From Paenibacillus lutimineralis (lineage in GTDB: Bacteria > Bacillota > Bacilli > Paenibacillales > Paenibacillaceae), in assembly GCF_003991425.1 (NCBI RefSeq), contig NZ_CP034346.1, positions 1,029,501 through 1,093,500 of the forward strand: 64,000 nucleotides of DNA. The letters are read 5' to 3'. The notes below the pieces were generated by a model that saw only the letters and a list, made by a program, of their open reading frames with translations, searched no databases and had not been told where the DNA came from. Numbering within the stretch: the stretch's first letter is position 1; every line of letters begins with the position of its first letter. The position numbers and the translations under genes are program-made. Of this stretch, positions 17,374-26,902 are shown in pieces.

Positions 17374-19527
17374 ATGAGTAAGATTACATGGGATAATAAA
17401 TCTTATCTGCTGGGCGGAGAAAGGAAATTTCTGGTATCTGGAGAATTTCACTATTTTCGCGTCCCGAAGGAGGATTGGGAAAAACGATTGATTCTGCTTA
17501 AAGAAGCTGGGGGGAATTGTGTTGCCACTTACGTTCCCTGGATTTTACATGAACCGGTAGAAGGGGATATCCGGTTTGGAGATATTCCGCAAAGAGATTT
17601 GGAGGATTTCCTTCAGCTGTGCAAAAAGCTGGATCTGCTGGTTGTCTGCAGACCAGGGCCTTATCAATATTCCGAACTGAAGTATGACGGGCTTCCGGGA
17701 TGGTTGTGTGAGAACTATCAGGAAATTCTTGCCCGTGATATTCATGGTAACATATTCCGCGGTTCGTCTGTTAGCTATCTTCATCCTGTATTTTTAGAAA
17801 AAGTAAAAAAGTGGTTTGATGTGGTTAATCCTATTCTTGCAAAGTACATGGTTGCCAAAGAAGGCCCGGTCGCCATGGTACAAATTGATAATGAACTGAT
17901 GGGAATCCACGAGTGGTATGGCGGATTTGATTACAATCGGGACACGATGGGTTTTGGCACTGAAAGCGGGCGCTATCCCGTTTTTCTTAAAAACAGGTAC
18001 TCAAATGTCGAAAGCCTGAATTTGGCCTATGGTACCTCTTACGGACAATTCAATGAGGTTTATCCGTTGAAGGACGGGAACGCGAAGAAAAGCAATGAAA
18101 CGCGAAGAATAAAGGATTATCAGGATTTTTACTTCCAAACGATATCCGAATATATTTATCTTCTTTACAAATGGATGAGAGAGGCGGGCATAGACTGCCA
18201 GATCGTTCATAATTCGGCGAACCCGTATATGAATTCGTATTTTCTTGAAGCAGTCAAGCTGATGGGCAAGGATTTCTTATTGGGCTCGGACCATTATTAT
18301 AATCTAAACCAGGACTGGAATCAGAACAATCCCACCCCTCAATATGCCATCAATGTCTATTATTCGAATGAAATGCTTAGGCTGATGGGTTACCCTCCAA
18401 CCATTTTTGAACTTCCGGGGGGGAGCTTATCTGATTGGCCGCCCATCACGAAAGAAGATTTACTGTGCTGTTACATGACCAACATGGCGCTCGGAATGAA
18501 AGGATCGAATTATTATATCTTTACCGGCGGACCGAATCCGGAAGGGGCATCCCATCACGGAGATTTGTATGACTACAATGCTTCAATCGGCGCATTAGGT
18601 GATATCCGGCCTACTTACGAATCACAAATGATATTCGGAAAGTTTCTGGAGGAAAACGCATGGTTAGCCGGCTCTGATCATATGGCTGATTTCCATATCG
18701 GACTTGATTGGGAGCAAAGCAGAAGCAGTCATTACTGGAACGGCAAGAGAGGCATGGGCTTCAGCAATTCTGATGCATGGAAATTTCTGCGCAAGGGTTT
18801 GATGACGACTGCGTTCTGCGCTTCCTATTCATGCAATCTATCGGATTTATCTAATCCGATTGTAATGGAGGAGCTGGACAAACCTTTGGTCGTTGCAACT
18901 TCTGCCTGTATGTCGGAAATGATTCAAAACAATCTCGTGGAATTTGTTAAGCGAGGTGGCAAGCTTATTCTTTCACCAGTTATCCCGCAGTTGGATGAGA
19001 ATTTCAACCCATGTACCATTCTTAGTGATTACCTTATGGCAGGTGGAAGCGGGCGGTTTGAAAAAACCTCTCCTGTTATCTCTGTCGGGGATGTACACAA
19101 TATCCTGATGACCGGCTCTCTGTGGGTCAATGAATCAAGACCGTCCGAAGCGCAGGGTATTGCTTTTGAAGAGACCAGCGGTACAGAAATCGGTTGGAAG
19201 GCCGATTTCGTCGGAGGTGGAAAAGTCATATGGCTAGGCTTTCAATGGAGCCACGCCAAACATGAGCATTCTGATATGCTCCGATGCTTACTTGCGAAAC
19301 TCGAATGTGACAAATCCATGATCCGGTGCAGCAATCCCAATGTTTGGACTTCGATTAGAAGCAATGGCGAAAAACATATGCTTTTTGTTATGAATTTGCT
19401 CTCGGCCAAAATGACAGCAAACATAGAAGTAAGTCGTAAGGGAAAAGATGATATTCGATTGGCTGATATAGTGCTGAACCCTATGGAAGTTAAGTATTTT
19501 GAAATCGAAGGGGAAATCGAACTGTAG
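17374..19527 (+). CDS. GH35 family beta-galactosidase
   Basis: A 717-residue glycoside hydrolase without a signal peptide, so cytoplasmic. The N-terminus has the GH35 pattern: SGEFHYFRVP, KEAGGNCVATYVPWILHEP, RPGPYQYSE. The acid/base glutamate is Glu174 in QIDNEL, and the likely nucleophile is Glu346 in IFELPGG. The C-terminal part, with a class I glutamine amidotransferase-like trimerisation fold and small beta domains, fits longer GH35 enzymes. It should remove terminal beta-galactose from the imported oligosaccharide. ATG 17374 has CAGGAGGT seven bases upstream; the open frame to 17272 is not used. The preceding transporter and regulator belong to the same utilisation locus. Confidence 0.85.
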   Translation: MSKITWDNKSYLLGGERKFLVSGEFHYFRVPKEDWEKRLILLKEAGGNCVATYVPWILHEPVEGDIRFGDIPQRDLEDFLQLCKKLDLLVVCRPGPYQYSELKYDGLPGWLCENYQEILARDIHGNIFRGSSVSYLHPVFLEKVKKWFDVVNPILAKYMVAKEGPVAMVQIDNELMGIHEWYGGFDYNRDTMGFGTESGRYPVFLKNRYSNVESLNLAYGTSYGQFNEVYPLKDGNAKKSNETRRIKDYQDFYFQTISEYIYLLYKWMREAGIDCQIVHNSANPYMNSYFLEAVKLMGKDFLLGSDHYYNLNQDWNQNNPTPQYAINVYYSNEMLRLMGYPPTIFELPGGSLSDWPPITKEDLLCCYMTNMALGMKGSNYYIFTGGPNPEGASHHGDLYDYNASIGALGDIRPTYESQMIFGKFLEENAWLAGSDHMADFHIGLDWEQSRSSHYWNGKRGMGFSNSDAWKFLRKGLMTTAFCASYSCNLSDLSNPIVMEELDKPLVVATSACMSEMIQNNLVEFVKRGGKLILSPVIPQLDENFNPCTILSDYLMAGGSGRFEKTSPVISVGDVHNILMTGSLWVNESRPSEAQGIAFEETSGTEIGWKADFVGGGKVIWLGFQWSHAKHEHSDMLRCLLAKLECDKSMIRCSNPNVWTSIRSNGEKHMLFVMNLLSAKMTANIEVSRKGKDDIRLADIVLNPMEVKYFEIEGEIEL

Positions 19528-19747
19528 AGCTGGAAGTAGCTCAGGTGACGCCTCCGCGAGCTTACATTCAATGACATATAGCTGATTGCTGTAGTACGCC
19601 TGTCCTTGACCGGCGAAATTGCCAAGCCGCCCTTCGGTCTCCGGAGGTGCGGCCTTCAGCGCTTGCAGATAAATAATCTTCTCCACCGATTCGATGTTGG
19701 CCAGACTATTCATGGGTTTCAAGTTTTTGTGAAGCTTGATAATAACA

Positions 19748-19819
19748 TCAATGACCTTTCAAACGGCGATATTCTGTAGGGGAATAGCCGTACCATTTGC
19801 GAAACTGCAGCCAGAAGGA
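19748..19819 (-). pseudogene. fragment: C-terminal end of an AraC-family regulator
   Basis: The minus strand reads SFWLQFRKWYGYSPTEYRRL plus KGH and a stop. This is the typical last helix and tail of an AraC/XylS DNA-binding domain. The frame stays open a little further upstream (to about 19860) but loses similarity, and no gene body exists. It is the remnant of a regulator lost by deletion. Confidence 0.55.
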
Positions 19820-19821
19820 TA

Positions 19822-19929
19822 GCGGGGAATGGACTTCAAGTTGAAGCTTTAAAGGAGATCGCAAACTCTTCCCGAGTTAACCAGGTAGCAAGAGAGAAAG
19901 CCGAATCACTGCTTCGTTCTATGCAATAG
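19822..19929 (+). pseudogene. fragment: end of a HEAT-repeat-like protein
   Basis: The plus strand reads GLQVEALKEIANSSRVNQVA then REKAESLLRSMQ and a stop, a helix-turn-helix pair of the HEAT type at a C-terminus. There is no start or ribosome site. It abuts the AraC fragment on the opposite strand, so a recombination joint probably lies near 19820. Confidence 0.4.
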
Positions 19930-20203
19930 ATCAGGGGAGATCAATGATCTCATTGAGCCGTCGTATTTTTTCACCATTTTTATGACATAAGAATCAATAA
20001 GGAGTATGGTGCTCATGGACAAGCAGCCGGATTAAGAAGTGGTCTAGCGACCTCAATTGGTTATTTAACTATTCATCAGCAAAAGGTATGGGGAGAGTTG
20101 ATTCTTTTGGTTGTAAATATGAAGAAGAGTTAAATGTACGTATGATTCTCGGACACCAGAAGAAACAGCTGGGCTCGCCACACTGGCAGCGATAGGATCA
20201 AGG

Positions 20204-20236
20204 ATTGATGTAAAATTGATGTAAAATTGATGTAAA
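20204..20236 (+). repeat. short tandem repeat ATTGATGTAAA, three copies
   Basis: Three perfect 11-base units, the same unit as at 11052-11080. The region 19930-20455 holds no intact gene; besides this repeat it contains the rlmD-end remnant D and short unreadable frames. Confidence 0.85.
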
Positions 20237-20344
20237 ACATCAACAAAAACAATCGGAATGAAGCCTACCATAACAGAAGCTGATTAATGAAAAGCCTGCC
20301 AAATGAAGGTTTCAGCGGAGTGTTACAGATCACAACTCAGGATA

Positions 20345-20392
20345 ATATGTTCCCGCATACGGTACATGTAGAGTCGGTTGCTTTGTTAGTGT
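20345..20392 (+). pseudogene. rlmD 3'-end remnant, copy D
   Basis: Reads [16 protein letters not shown] and a stop. The DNA from ATGTTCCCGCATACGGT onward is nearly identical to the end of intact rlmD at 4589. Only the last 16 codons are present, so it is a duplicated or left-behind 3' end and not a gene. It closes the third cargo block; dus follows 63 bases later. Confidence 0.7.
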
Positions 20393-20455
20393 AAAATGAC
20401 AAGTAAAATGGAGATCTATTGAAGAAAATAGTAAAGAGGGGGCGAGGTTTTTGAT

Positions 20456-21445
20456 ATGACAGATAATTTTTGGCGTGATTTACCACGACCTTTTTTTATA
20501 CTAGCGCCTATGGAAGATGTGACGGATGTTGTTTTTCGCCATGTCGTAAGTGAAGCAGCCAGACCGGATGTGTTTTTTACGGAGTTTGCGAATACAGAGA
20601 GTTATTGTCACCCGGAGGGGAATCATAGTGTGCGCGGGCGTTTGACTTTTACAGAGGATGAACAGCCCATTGTAGCTCATATCTGGGGAGATAAGCCGGA
20701 ATACTTTCGTCAAATGAGCATCGGTATGGCGAAAGAAGGTTTCAAAGGCATCGATATTAATATGGGGTGTCCTGTAGCGAACGTAGCAGAGAATGGGAAG
20801 GGAAGCGGCCTGATCTGCCGTCCAGAAATTGCAGCGGATATCATCCAGGCCGCAAAAGCTGGGGGACTGCCCGTTAGTGTAAAAACAAGGTTAGGTTTTA
20901 GTGCCTTAGACGAATGGCGCGACTGGTTAACTCATATTTTGAAACAAGACATTGTTAATCTGTCCATTCATCTGCGGACAAGAGAGGAAATGAGCAAAGT
21001 AGATGCTCATTGGGAACTGATTCCGGAGATTAAGAAGCTTCGTGATGAGGTGGCACCAGATACACTTCTGACCATTAACGGGGATATTCCTGACCGTCAG
21101 ACCGGCTTGCAGCTCGCTGAGCAATACGGTGTGGATGGTATTATGATTGGGCGCGGTATTTTTCATAATCCATTTGCTTTTGAGAAGGAACCGAAGGATC
21201 ACAGTAGTAGGGAATTGCTTGATTTGCTACGGCTGCACCTGGATCTCCATGATCAATATTCAGCACAGGAGCCACGTTCATTCAAACCACTTCCTCGATT
21301 CTTTAAAATATATGTTCGAGGATTTCGAGGGGCAAGTGAATTAAGAAATAACTTAATGAATGCAAAGTCAACAAATGAAGTGCGTACGTTGCTCAATGAA
21401 TTTGGAGACCAGGAGCATGATGAGTCGGAGGAATTCGGGAACTAA
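20456..21445 (+). CDS. dus: tRNA-dihydrouridine synthase
   Basis: A 329-residue FMN enzyme that reduces uridine to dihydrouridine in tRNA D-loops. The TIM-barrel N-terminus has LAPMEDVTD (FMN binding), and the catalytic cysteine is in [16 protein letters not shown], the [11 protein letters not shown] histidine segment, INGDI and [11 protein letters not shown] (phosphate binding) follow, with the C-terminal helical domain from about residue 240. GGGGCGAGG lies ahead of ATG 20456. The usual Bacillus DusB/DusC neighbours are absent. A broken second copy of the central part lies at 55362-55622. A terminator follows at 21520. Confidence 0.92.
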   Translation: MTDNFWRDLPRPFFILAPMEDVTDVVFRHVVSEAARPDVFFTEFANTESYCHPEGNHSVRGRLTFTEDEQPIVAHIWGDKPEYFRQMSIGMAKEGFKGIDINMGCPVANVAENGKGSGLICRPEIAADIIQAAKAGGLPVSVKTRLGFSALDEWRDWLTHILKQDIVNLSIHLRTREEMSKVDAHWELIPEIKKLRDEVAPDTLLTINGDIPDRQTGLQLAEQYGVDGIMIGRGIFHNPFAFEKEPKDHSSRELLDLLRLHLDLHDQYSAQEPRSFKPLPRFFKIYVRGFRGASELRNNLMNAKSTNEVRTLLNEFGDQEHDESEEFGN

Positions 21446-21482
21446 GTTGCCAGGTTTGGAGAAATAATGGACAATTGCGGTA

Positions 21483-21590
21483 TTTGAAAACAAAGTTGTT
21501 TAAAGAGAAATGGAAAATAGAGCTTCCTAGAAGTAGATTATTCTACTTTTAGAGAAGCTCCTTTTTTTAAAAATTCTCGACGCTTTTATG
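21483..21590 (+). repeat. ~105-base repeat containing a terminator, copy 1
   Basis: The sequence from TTGAAAACAAAGTTGTTTAA to TCTCGACGC recurs almost unchanged at 25609-25707. The two copies bracket the adhesin pseudogene and the zinc-ribbon gene. Confidence 0.75.
21520..21568 (+). terminator. terminator after dus
   Basis: GAGCTTC at 21520 pairs with GAAGCTC ending at 21560; the inner AGAAGTAGA pairs with TCTACTTTT. Seven T follow. Confidence 0.9.
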
Positions 21591-21787
21591 TCATATGACA
21601 AATTGATGACAACTGACACTATTCAATAGGAGAAATGGTCTGATAATCTTTAAAATAAGGCTTTATATGCCTCCAATCCGCTAATGTGCTTAAAAATCCA
21701 ATCTGGTACCGTAGTAGGATTCCGCACCATTGGGCAGATGACCTTGCTGTAAACAAAAATTTCGGAAAATGGAGGAGAAATGTACAT

Positions 21788-24700
21788 ATGAAACGAAAAC
21801 GCAGTATAAACAAATCTGTGCTGACGTTCTGTCTAGTGGTTATGCTCATTTTGCAAGCAGTAACATTTTCTGCATATGCGGAGAGCGCGCCGGTCGATCC
21901 TGAGCCGGTAATAATCAGCGAGGCCGACTCGCCTACCGCGACAGAACTGCCGGTAACTGAATCCCTCCAGCTGATACCTGCGTACAGCATCACAATGATG
22001 TCTAACAGCAACGCTTCCGAAAACGGCTGGATTAATCTGGCTGGGAATGTAGAAGGGGCAATTGAATGGCAGGTGAACATCGATGCCATGGACGACATTT
22101 CGCTGCCGCTCGCAGGTTTGAAGTTTTACGACGCGCTCGATTCAGTTGAGATAGGCACTTATGTGGAAGGATCCTTCAAGGTAAACGGTGTGGCGGCAAC
22201 GCCAGATAGCGACACCACGAATGTGCTGGCCTACACCTTTCCTTCAGGCTTCGGCGACAAGGCGACGATTACCTTCAAGACGTGGATTCCTAAAGCGAAA
22301 TATTACCGTGAGTATAATGTCGGTGAGAGTGGGTGGCAGACAGTCACAAATGCTGCGGAGCTGAGGGACGCATCGGATAATAAGCTACTTTCCTCGAATT
22401 CATGGCGCGTCGCCATAAAGCTCGACTGGATTCAGAAGTACGGCACGCTGGACAAAGGGGCGAATCCTGCAGACCCACTTACTATTACATGGACGATTGA
22501 CGTCAATAAGAATTATAACAAACAAGGCCTTAAGGACTTTACCATCACCGATGCCCTGCAGGCCGGACTTACTTTCAAATCTGCCGCCTATCAACTATGG
22601 GACAGCGGTACAAGGGACTGGTCCGTAACAAAAACGCCGATTACCCCCGACGCAAACAATGTGTACGCTTTTGGAGAGGTAAACGGCCCAATCCGGCTGG
22701 TCATTTTATCTGAAGTTTCTGGGAGTACAACCAGCTTTACCAATAAGGCCATCACCCATTGGAAGCTGGATGTTATACTGAACAGGACAATGGCAATGCT
22801 ACCGTGTGGGACACTGCCACCGTTACCAATCAATCGCCTCCTGTTATCCAAGCATTCCAAATCAACAACGGGGACGCATTTACTTCCTCACGCAATGTCA
22901 TTCTGAATGTGGTCATCGGCCAAGATGAAGCAAGTGCGCCTGTACAGGTCGGTATTTCGAATAATGAAAACGGTCCATTTGATACTTGGTATGATGTCCA
23001 AAGCCCTATCCCTTGGTCGCTGTCTGCTATGGATGGATACAAAACCGTATATGCACTGTTCCGTGGTGCAGCAGGTAATATGACGGATAAAAAATCCGAT
23101 AGTATCATACTCGATACCACTCCTCCTGTAGTATCAGGAGTTGTGAATGGCGGGAAGTATGAAGGCGATGTAACCCCGACGTTTATGGATGCAACGCCAA
23201 CGACGGCCATATTGAATGGATTCCCCTTTACTAGCGGTACGACGATTACCCAGGAGGGTCACTATATATTAATCGTCACAGATGCAGCCGGTAACTTGAC
23301 CACTATCCAGTTTGCCATCGATAAAACACCGTTTGCAGGAACGGTTCAAATCAATCGAGGTTCGGGCTATACCAACGACACCAACGTAACGTTGAATTTG
23401 ACCGTGTCGGAATTGAGCGGTGTAAGAATGGCCTTCTCCAATGATGGCGTAACTTGGTCGCCATTGGAACCCTATTCAGCGACTAAGCAGTGGCATCTAA
23501 GCAGCGGTGAAGGCAACAAGACGGTGCATGTAAAGTTCTTGGATGATAAGGACAACGAGGACATTCAAACAGCCAACGTTGTTTTGGATCAAACGAAGCC
23601 TACTGGAACCTTCCAAATCAACAATGGAGCAGTATTCACCAAATCGAGAATCGTTGAACTGGATACGATCTACTCCGATAATCTTATTCCTGTAGAGATG
23701 AGTATTTCCTCTGACAATCTGATCTGGTCGTTTTGGGAAGCAGCACAAAGTAAACGGACGGTTACGCTTTCTGCAGGGGATGGTGTGAAAACCGTCTACA
23801 TGAAATTGCGGGATTTGGCAGGAAATGAACAAGCCGTGGGCAGCGCTACAATCCATTTAGATACGATGCCACCTATTATTGATCTTCGCATCAACAACGG
23901 GGAATCGGTTACAACATCACGTCAGGTGATGTTACACATGTTTGCCAGCGATGCAAGCCTTCCTCTGGAGTATCGCCTAGCCAATGAAGACGAGAATTGG
24001 ACGAGCTGGGGACCGATCCCTAGACCGAATTGGGAGCTGACAACAGGAGATGGGGTAAAAACCGTCAAGCTGGAGGTGCGTGATCCAGCGGGCAACGTCG
24101 CTGGAATTTCAAAAAACGATTACACTGAATTCAGCGGAACCGGTCGTTACTGGAGTGGTAGATGGAGGTATTTACAACAGCGATGTTGTGATTTCCTTCA
24201 ACAAGGGAACTGCTACCCTGAATGGTGCACCCTTTGCCAATAACACGACTGTCTCGCAGGAAGGTCTTCATAAGCTGATCGTGACCTATATCGCTGGTAT
24301 CGAGACTGTAGTCAATTTCACCATTGATAAAACGGCCCCTAGCGGCAGCTTCACGATTAACAATGGAGCAGCGACCACCAACTCTACGCGAGTCAACCTG
24401 TCCATCACGGCTACTGACAACCTGGGTCAAATCCAGATGCGGTTAGCCAATGAAAATGATGCTTGGAGTAACTGGCAGGCGTATACCCCAGCGCTTACCT
24501 GGACGTTGCCAAATGGAAACGATCCGAAAAGGGTATTGCTGGAGCTACGGGATGAAGCGGGCAATATCGGGATAGCTTCTGCTTCAATCACGCTCTTTAT
24601 GGAAGCGCCAGTCGTTTCAGTACCTGACTCTCCTATTATAGAATCGCGGCCAACGCCAAAACCTCCAGAAAAGCCCGATCAACCGATTGAAGAGGAAAAG

Positions 24701-25258
24701 GATTCTGAGGAGCCAGGTGCAGAAGTCATAACATTTACCGATATCTTAGGGCACTGGGCGGAAAGTTACATTAAGAGAGCTGTTTCATTCGGTATAATTA
24801 ACGGTAATACGGATGGAACGTTTAAACCGGATGCTGCCATAACTCGTGCAGAATTTACGGTCATGCTGATGAGAATGTTAAAGCCGGAAGGACAAGTGGC
24901 GGAACTTTCCTTCGTTGATGAGTCTATTATTGGTTCTTGGGCGAAAAAAGAAATTGCTTATGCGGTGAAAGCGAAGATTGTCTCCGGTTACTCGGATGGT
25001 TATTTTCGGCCCAATGCGGCAATTTCTCGTACTGAGATGATTGTCATGATTGCCGGAGCACTCGAGCTCCCTATTGATAAAGATGCTAAAACTACTGATT
25101 CTAACATTCCTCAGTGGGCCAAGGGAGCAGTAGAAGCTTTACGCAGGTCAGGCTTGCTGACAGAACTTAGCGGCAATCCGTTTATTCCTGACGCATCAGT
25201 TACCCGCGCAGAGGCTGTAAAAATGATCATAGAAGTGATGCAAACAGAAGTGCGCTGA
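21788..25258 (+). pseudogene. SLH-anchored adhesin-like protein, two frameshifts
   Basis: ATG 21788 with GGAGGAG ten bases upstream begins a signal peptide (KRKRSINKSVLTFCLVVMLI ... SAYAES). The first ~330 residues match the N-terminal collagen-binding-like region of the large adhesin at 42188. Then come five Ig-like repeats of about 85 residues, each starting INNG or INRG, two smaller GGxY...TxxLNG repeats, a Pro/Glu linker, and three SLH domains (FTDILGHWAESYIKRAV and two more) that bind wall polysaccharide. The frame is broken twice: near 22770-22790 (one base missing after WKLDV) and near 24108-24114, where a run of six A reads as one base too many. Together about 1150 codons. Long open stretches suggest recent damage, phase variation or sequencing error. 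Confidence 0.8.
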
Positions 25259-25260
25259 GA

Positions 25261-25286
25261 AGACGGGGGCTTGTCGCCCCCGTCTT
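25261..25286 (+). terminator. hairpin directly after the SLH adhesin
   Basis: AGACGGGGGC and GCCCCCGTCTT form a strong stem with a short loop two bases after the stop codon. The T tail is short, so the stem may also end transcription from the opposite strand. Confidence 0.65.
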
Positions 25287-25292
25287 ACTCGA

Positions 25293-25463
25293 TTATATGC
25301 TGACTTTTTTGTGTTGACATTTCTTGCAAACTGTCAGTTTAGTACCGTTTTCCGTAAGAAGCGTGTAAAGTAATTTGATTCTTGTAGACTTACAAACAGG
25401 GCATGTTCCTCTACCTCTTGAAGGTAATTTCCATAGCGCTTTTCCTCTATAATTTTTTGACAT
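25293..25463 (-). CDS. 56-residue zinc-ribbon protein
   Basis: A short gene below the usual length cut-off. AGAAGGAG lies nine bases before ATG (25463). The protein has a basic N-terminus with RGRG and then two Cys pairs, CPVC and CKKC, about 27 residues apart, a classic zinc ribbon. The spacer is hydrophobic (IKLLYTLLTENGTKLTV). It is not a family I can name; nucleic-acid binding is the usual role of such ribbons. It lies antisense between the adhesin and the AraC gene. A partial copy with the same RGRGTCPVC sequence lies at 34450-34506, so the gene has been duplicated next to SLH-protein genes. Confidence 0.65.
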   Translation of the reverse strand: MSKNYRGKALWKLPSRGRGTCPVCKSTRIKLLYTLLTENGTKLTVCKKCQHKKVSI

Positions 25464-25608
25464 ATAATTAATCTCCTTCTATATATTTATCTGTGCTTTT
25501 AAGTTTATGTGGTTCATTTTTATAATAGACTTACTACTTCACCCAAAAGTACTGCTAGCAAAACTACTAAACAAAAATTGTTGTGCAAGTATGAAGATTG
25601 AATACTCC

Positions 25609-25707
25609 ATTTGAAAACCAAGTTGTTTAAAAGGAAAAAATAGAGCTTCTTAGAAGTAGATTATTTCTACTTCTAGGAAGCTCCTTTTTTTAAACATCTC
25701 GACGCCT
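25609..25707 (+). repeat. ~100-base repeat containing a terminator, copy 2
   Basis: Near-identical to 21483-21590, including the flanks (TTTGAAAACCAAGTTGTTTA and TCTCGACGC). Confidence 0.75.
25643..25691 (-). terminator. two-way terminator after the AraC gene
   Basis: Stem GAGCTTCTTAGAAGTAGA with TCTACTTCTAGGAAGCTC. On the minus strand the stem is followed by TATTTTTT, so it ends the AraC gene that stops at 25707; on the plus strand it is followed by seven T. Confidence 0.8.
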
Positions 25708-26567
25708 TAAATATCTTTAGTACGGAGGGTTTTAAATTCTTTTGGCGTGACGCCACTGTATTTCTTAAATACCGTTGAGAAATACTGCGCACTAGAAAAT
25801 CCGAGTCTGGAGGATATTTCTGTGATCGAGAGTTCTGTATTAGATATGTAATTCATGGCTTTATCTACTTTAGCAATACATATGTAATCGTTTACAGAAG
25901 TATTTACGTATTTTTTGAAAATTTTCGATAGGTATCTTGTAGTTACGTTACAGTGCTGGGCTACATCATCTAGTGCGATATTGTTATCCATATTTTGATT
26001 AATGAAATGGATAGCTCGAATCGCGATGGGATTATTAATACTAAACACCTCACGAACACTCTGTTCGATCTCACGCGAGAGTAGAAACAGCATTTCGTAA
26101 ATATAAATATTGGCCAAGGATACGTGATGTACTCCTGTTTCATTATTCATTTCTTCACAAATCCGCTCAACACATGAGAGAAGCTGCTCTGTAAATGTGT
26201 GAAAAGTATAAGCGCTATGTGCATCTGTCATATAATGCAAGAACTTTATGTTTTCATTGACTTTTGGGTCTGCAGCTATAAGGCTCTCCGGGGAAAAGTG
26301 AATTTGTAAAAAGACGGCTGCTTGATCCGACTTTACATGAAAAGAGTGAATCATGTGAGAGAAGATGACCATTAGCTCACCTTTGTGAACAGTAATCGAT
26401 TCTCCGTTAATAATGATATCGCATTCTCCTTCTTTCATTAAACAGATCTCCATATTTTCATGGCAATGAGGTCCAAAAAAATACCCCGGCTTCAGCGTGC
26501 GTTCTAATGCATTATAGATCATGTTTTGTTCAAGCTCATGATATAAGAGTTCAACTGCCCTTTTCAC
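25707..26567 (-). CDS. AraC-family regulator with cupin sensor
   Basis: A 286-residue soluble regulator. The N-terminal cupin (about residues 20-110: PGYFFGPHCHENMEICLMKE ... HKGELMVI) would bind a sugar. The C-terminal two-HTH AraC domain has IALDDVAQHCNVTTRYLSKI and LGFSSAQYFSTVFKKYSGVT. The frame is open to 26603, but GTG 26567 is preceded by GGGGGTGA at good spacing and fits the family's N-terminus. It faces the giant GH101 gene across a ~335-base divergent region (26568-26902), which makes it the likely local regulator of that gene, responding to released O-glycan sugars. Confidence 0.87.
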   Translation of the reverse strand: MKRAVELLYHELEQNMIYNALERTLKPGYFFGPHCHENMEICLMKEGECDIIINGESITVHKGELMVIFSHMIHSFHVKSDQAAVFLQIHFSPESLIAADPKVNENIKFLHYMTDAHSAYTFHTFTEQLLSCVERICEEMNNETGVHHVSLANIYIYEMLFLLSREIEQSVREVFSINNPIAIRAIHFINQNMDNNIALDDVAQHCNVTTRYLSKIFKKYVNTSVNDYICIAKVDKAMNYISNTELSITEISSRLGFSSAQYFSTVFKKYSGVTPKEFKTLRTKDI

Positions 26568-26902
26568 AGCAATCACCCCCGATAGTATTCTAAAGCTGAT
26601 CATGATTTCTATTTTTTCTCTTATTTTGCAATGTGGTCATACCCCTGTCAAGTAATTTAGTTCCGTATTTCAAACAGTTTATCCGTTTTAGGCTACTTAT
26701 TGTAAGCTAATAAATGAACAAAGTTGATAAAATCAAAAATATAATTTGTTCTAATACGAACAAAGGTAATGTTATAGCAATTGATCTGCAGTCTATTTAT
26801 AGAACAAAACGAATCGAATTTCATGGCAAGGTCAATTGTAAACGCTTACCTTTTTGTGTTAGATATTTTAGAAAAATAGCTCTTAGCAGGAGGAATGATT
26901 CG

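Noticed and set aside
21590..21787. Possible c-di-GMP or other riboswitch before the SLH adhesin and its counterpart at 41880-42187
   Set aside because: I could not match any conserved riboswitch core; only about 60 bases before the starts are shared between the two genes.
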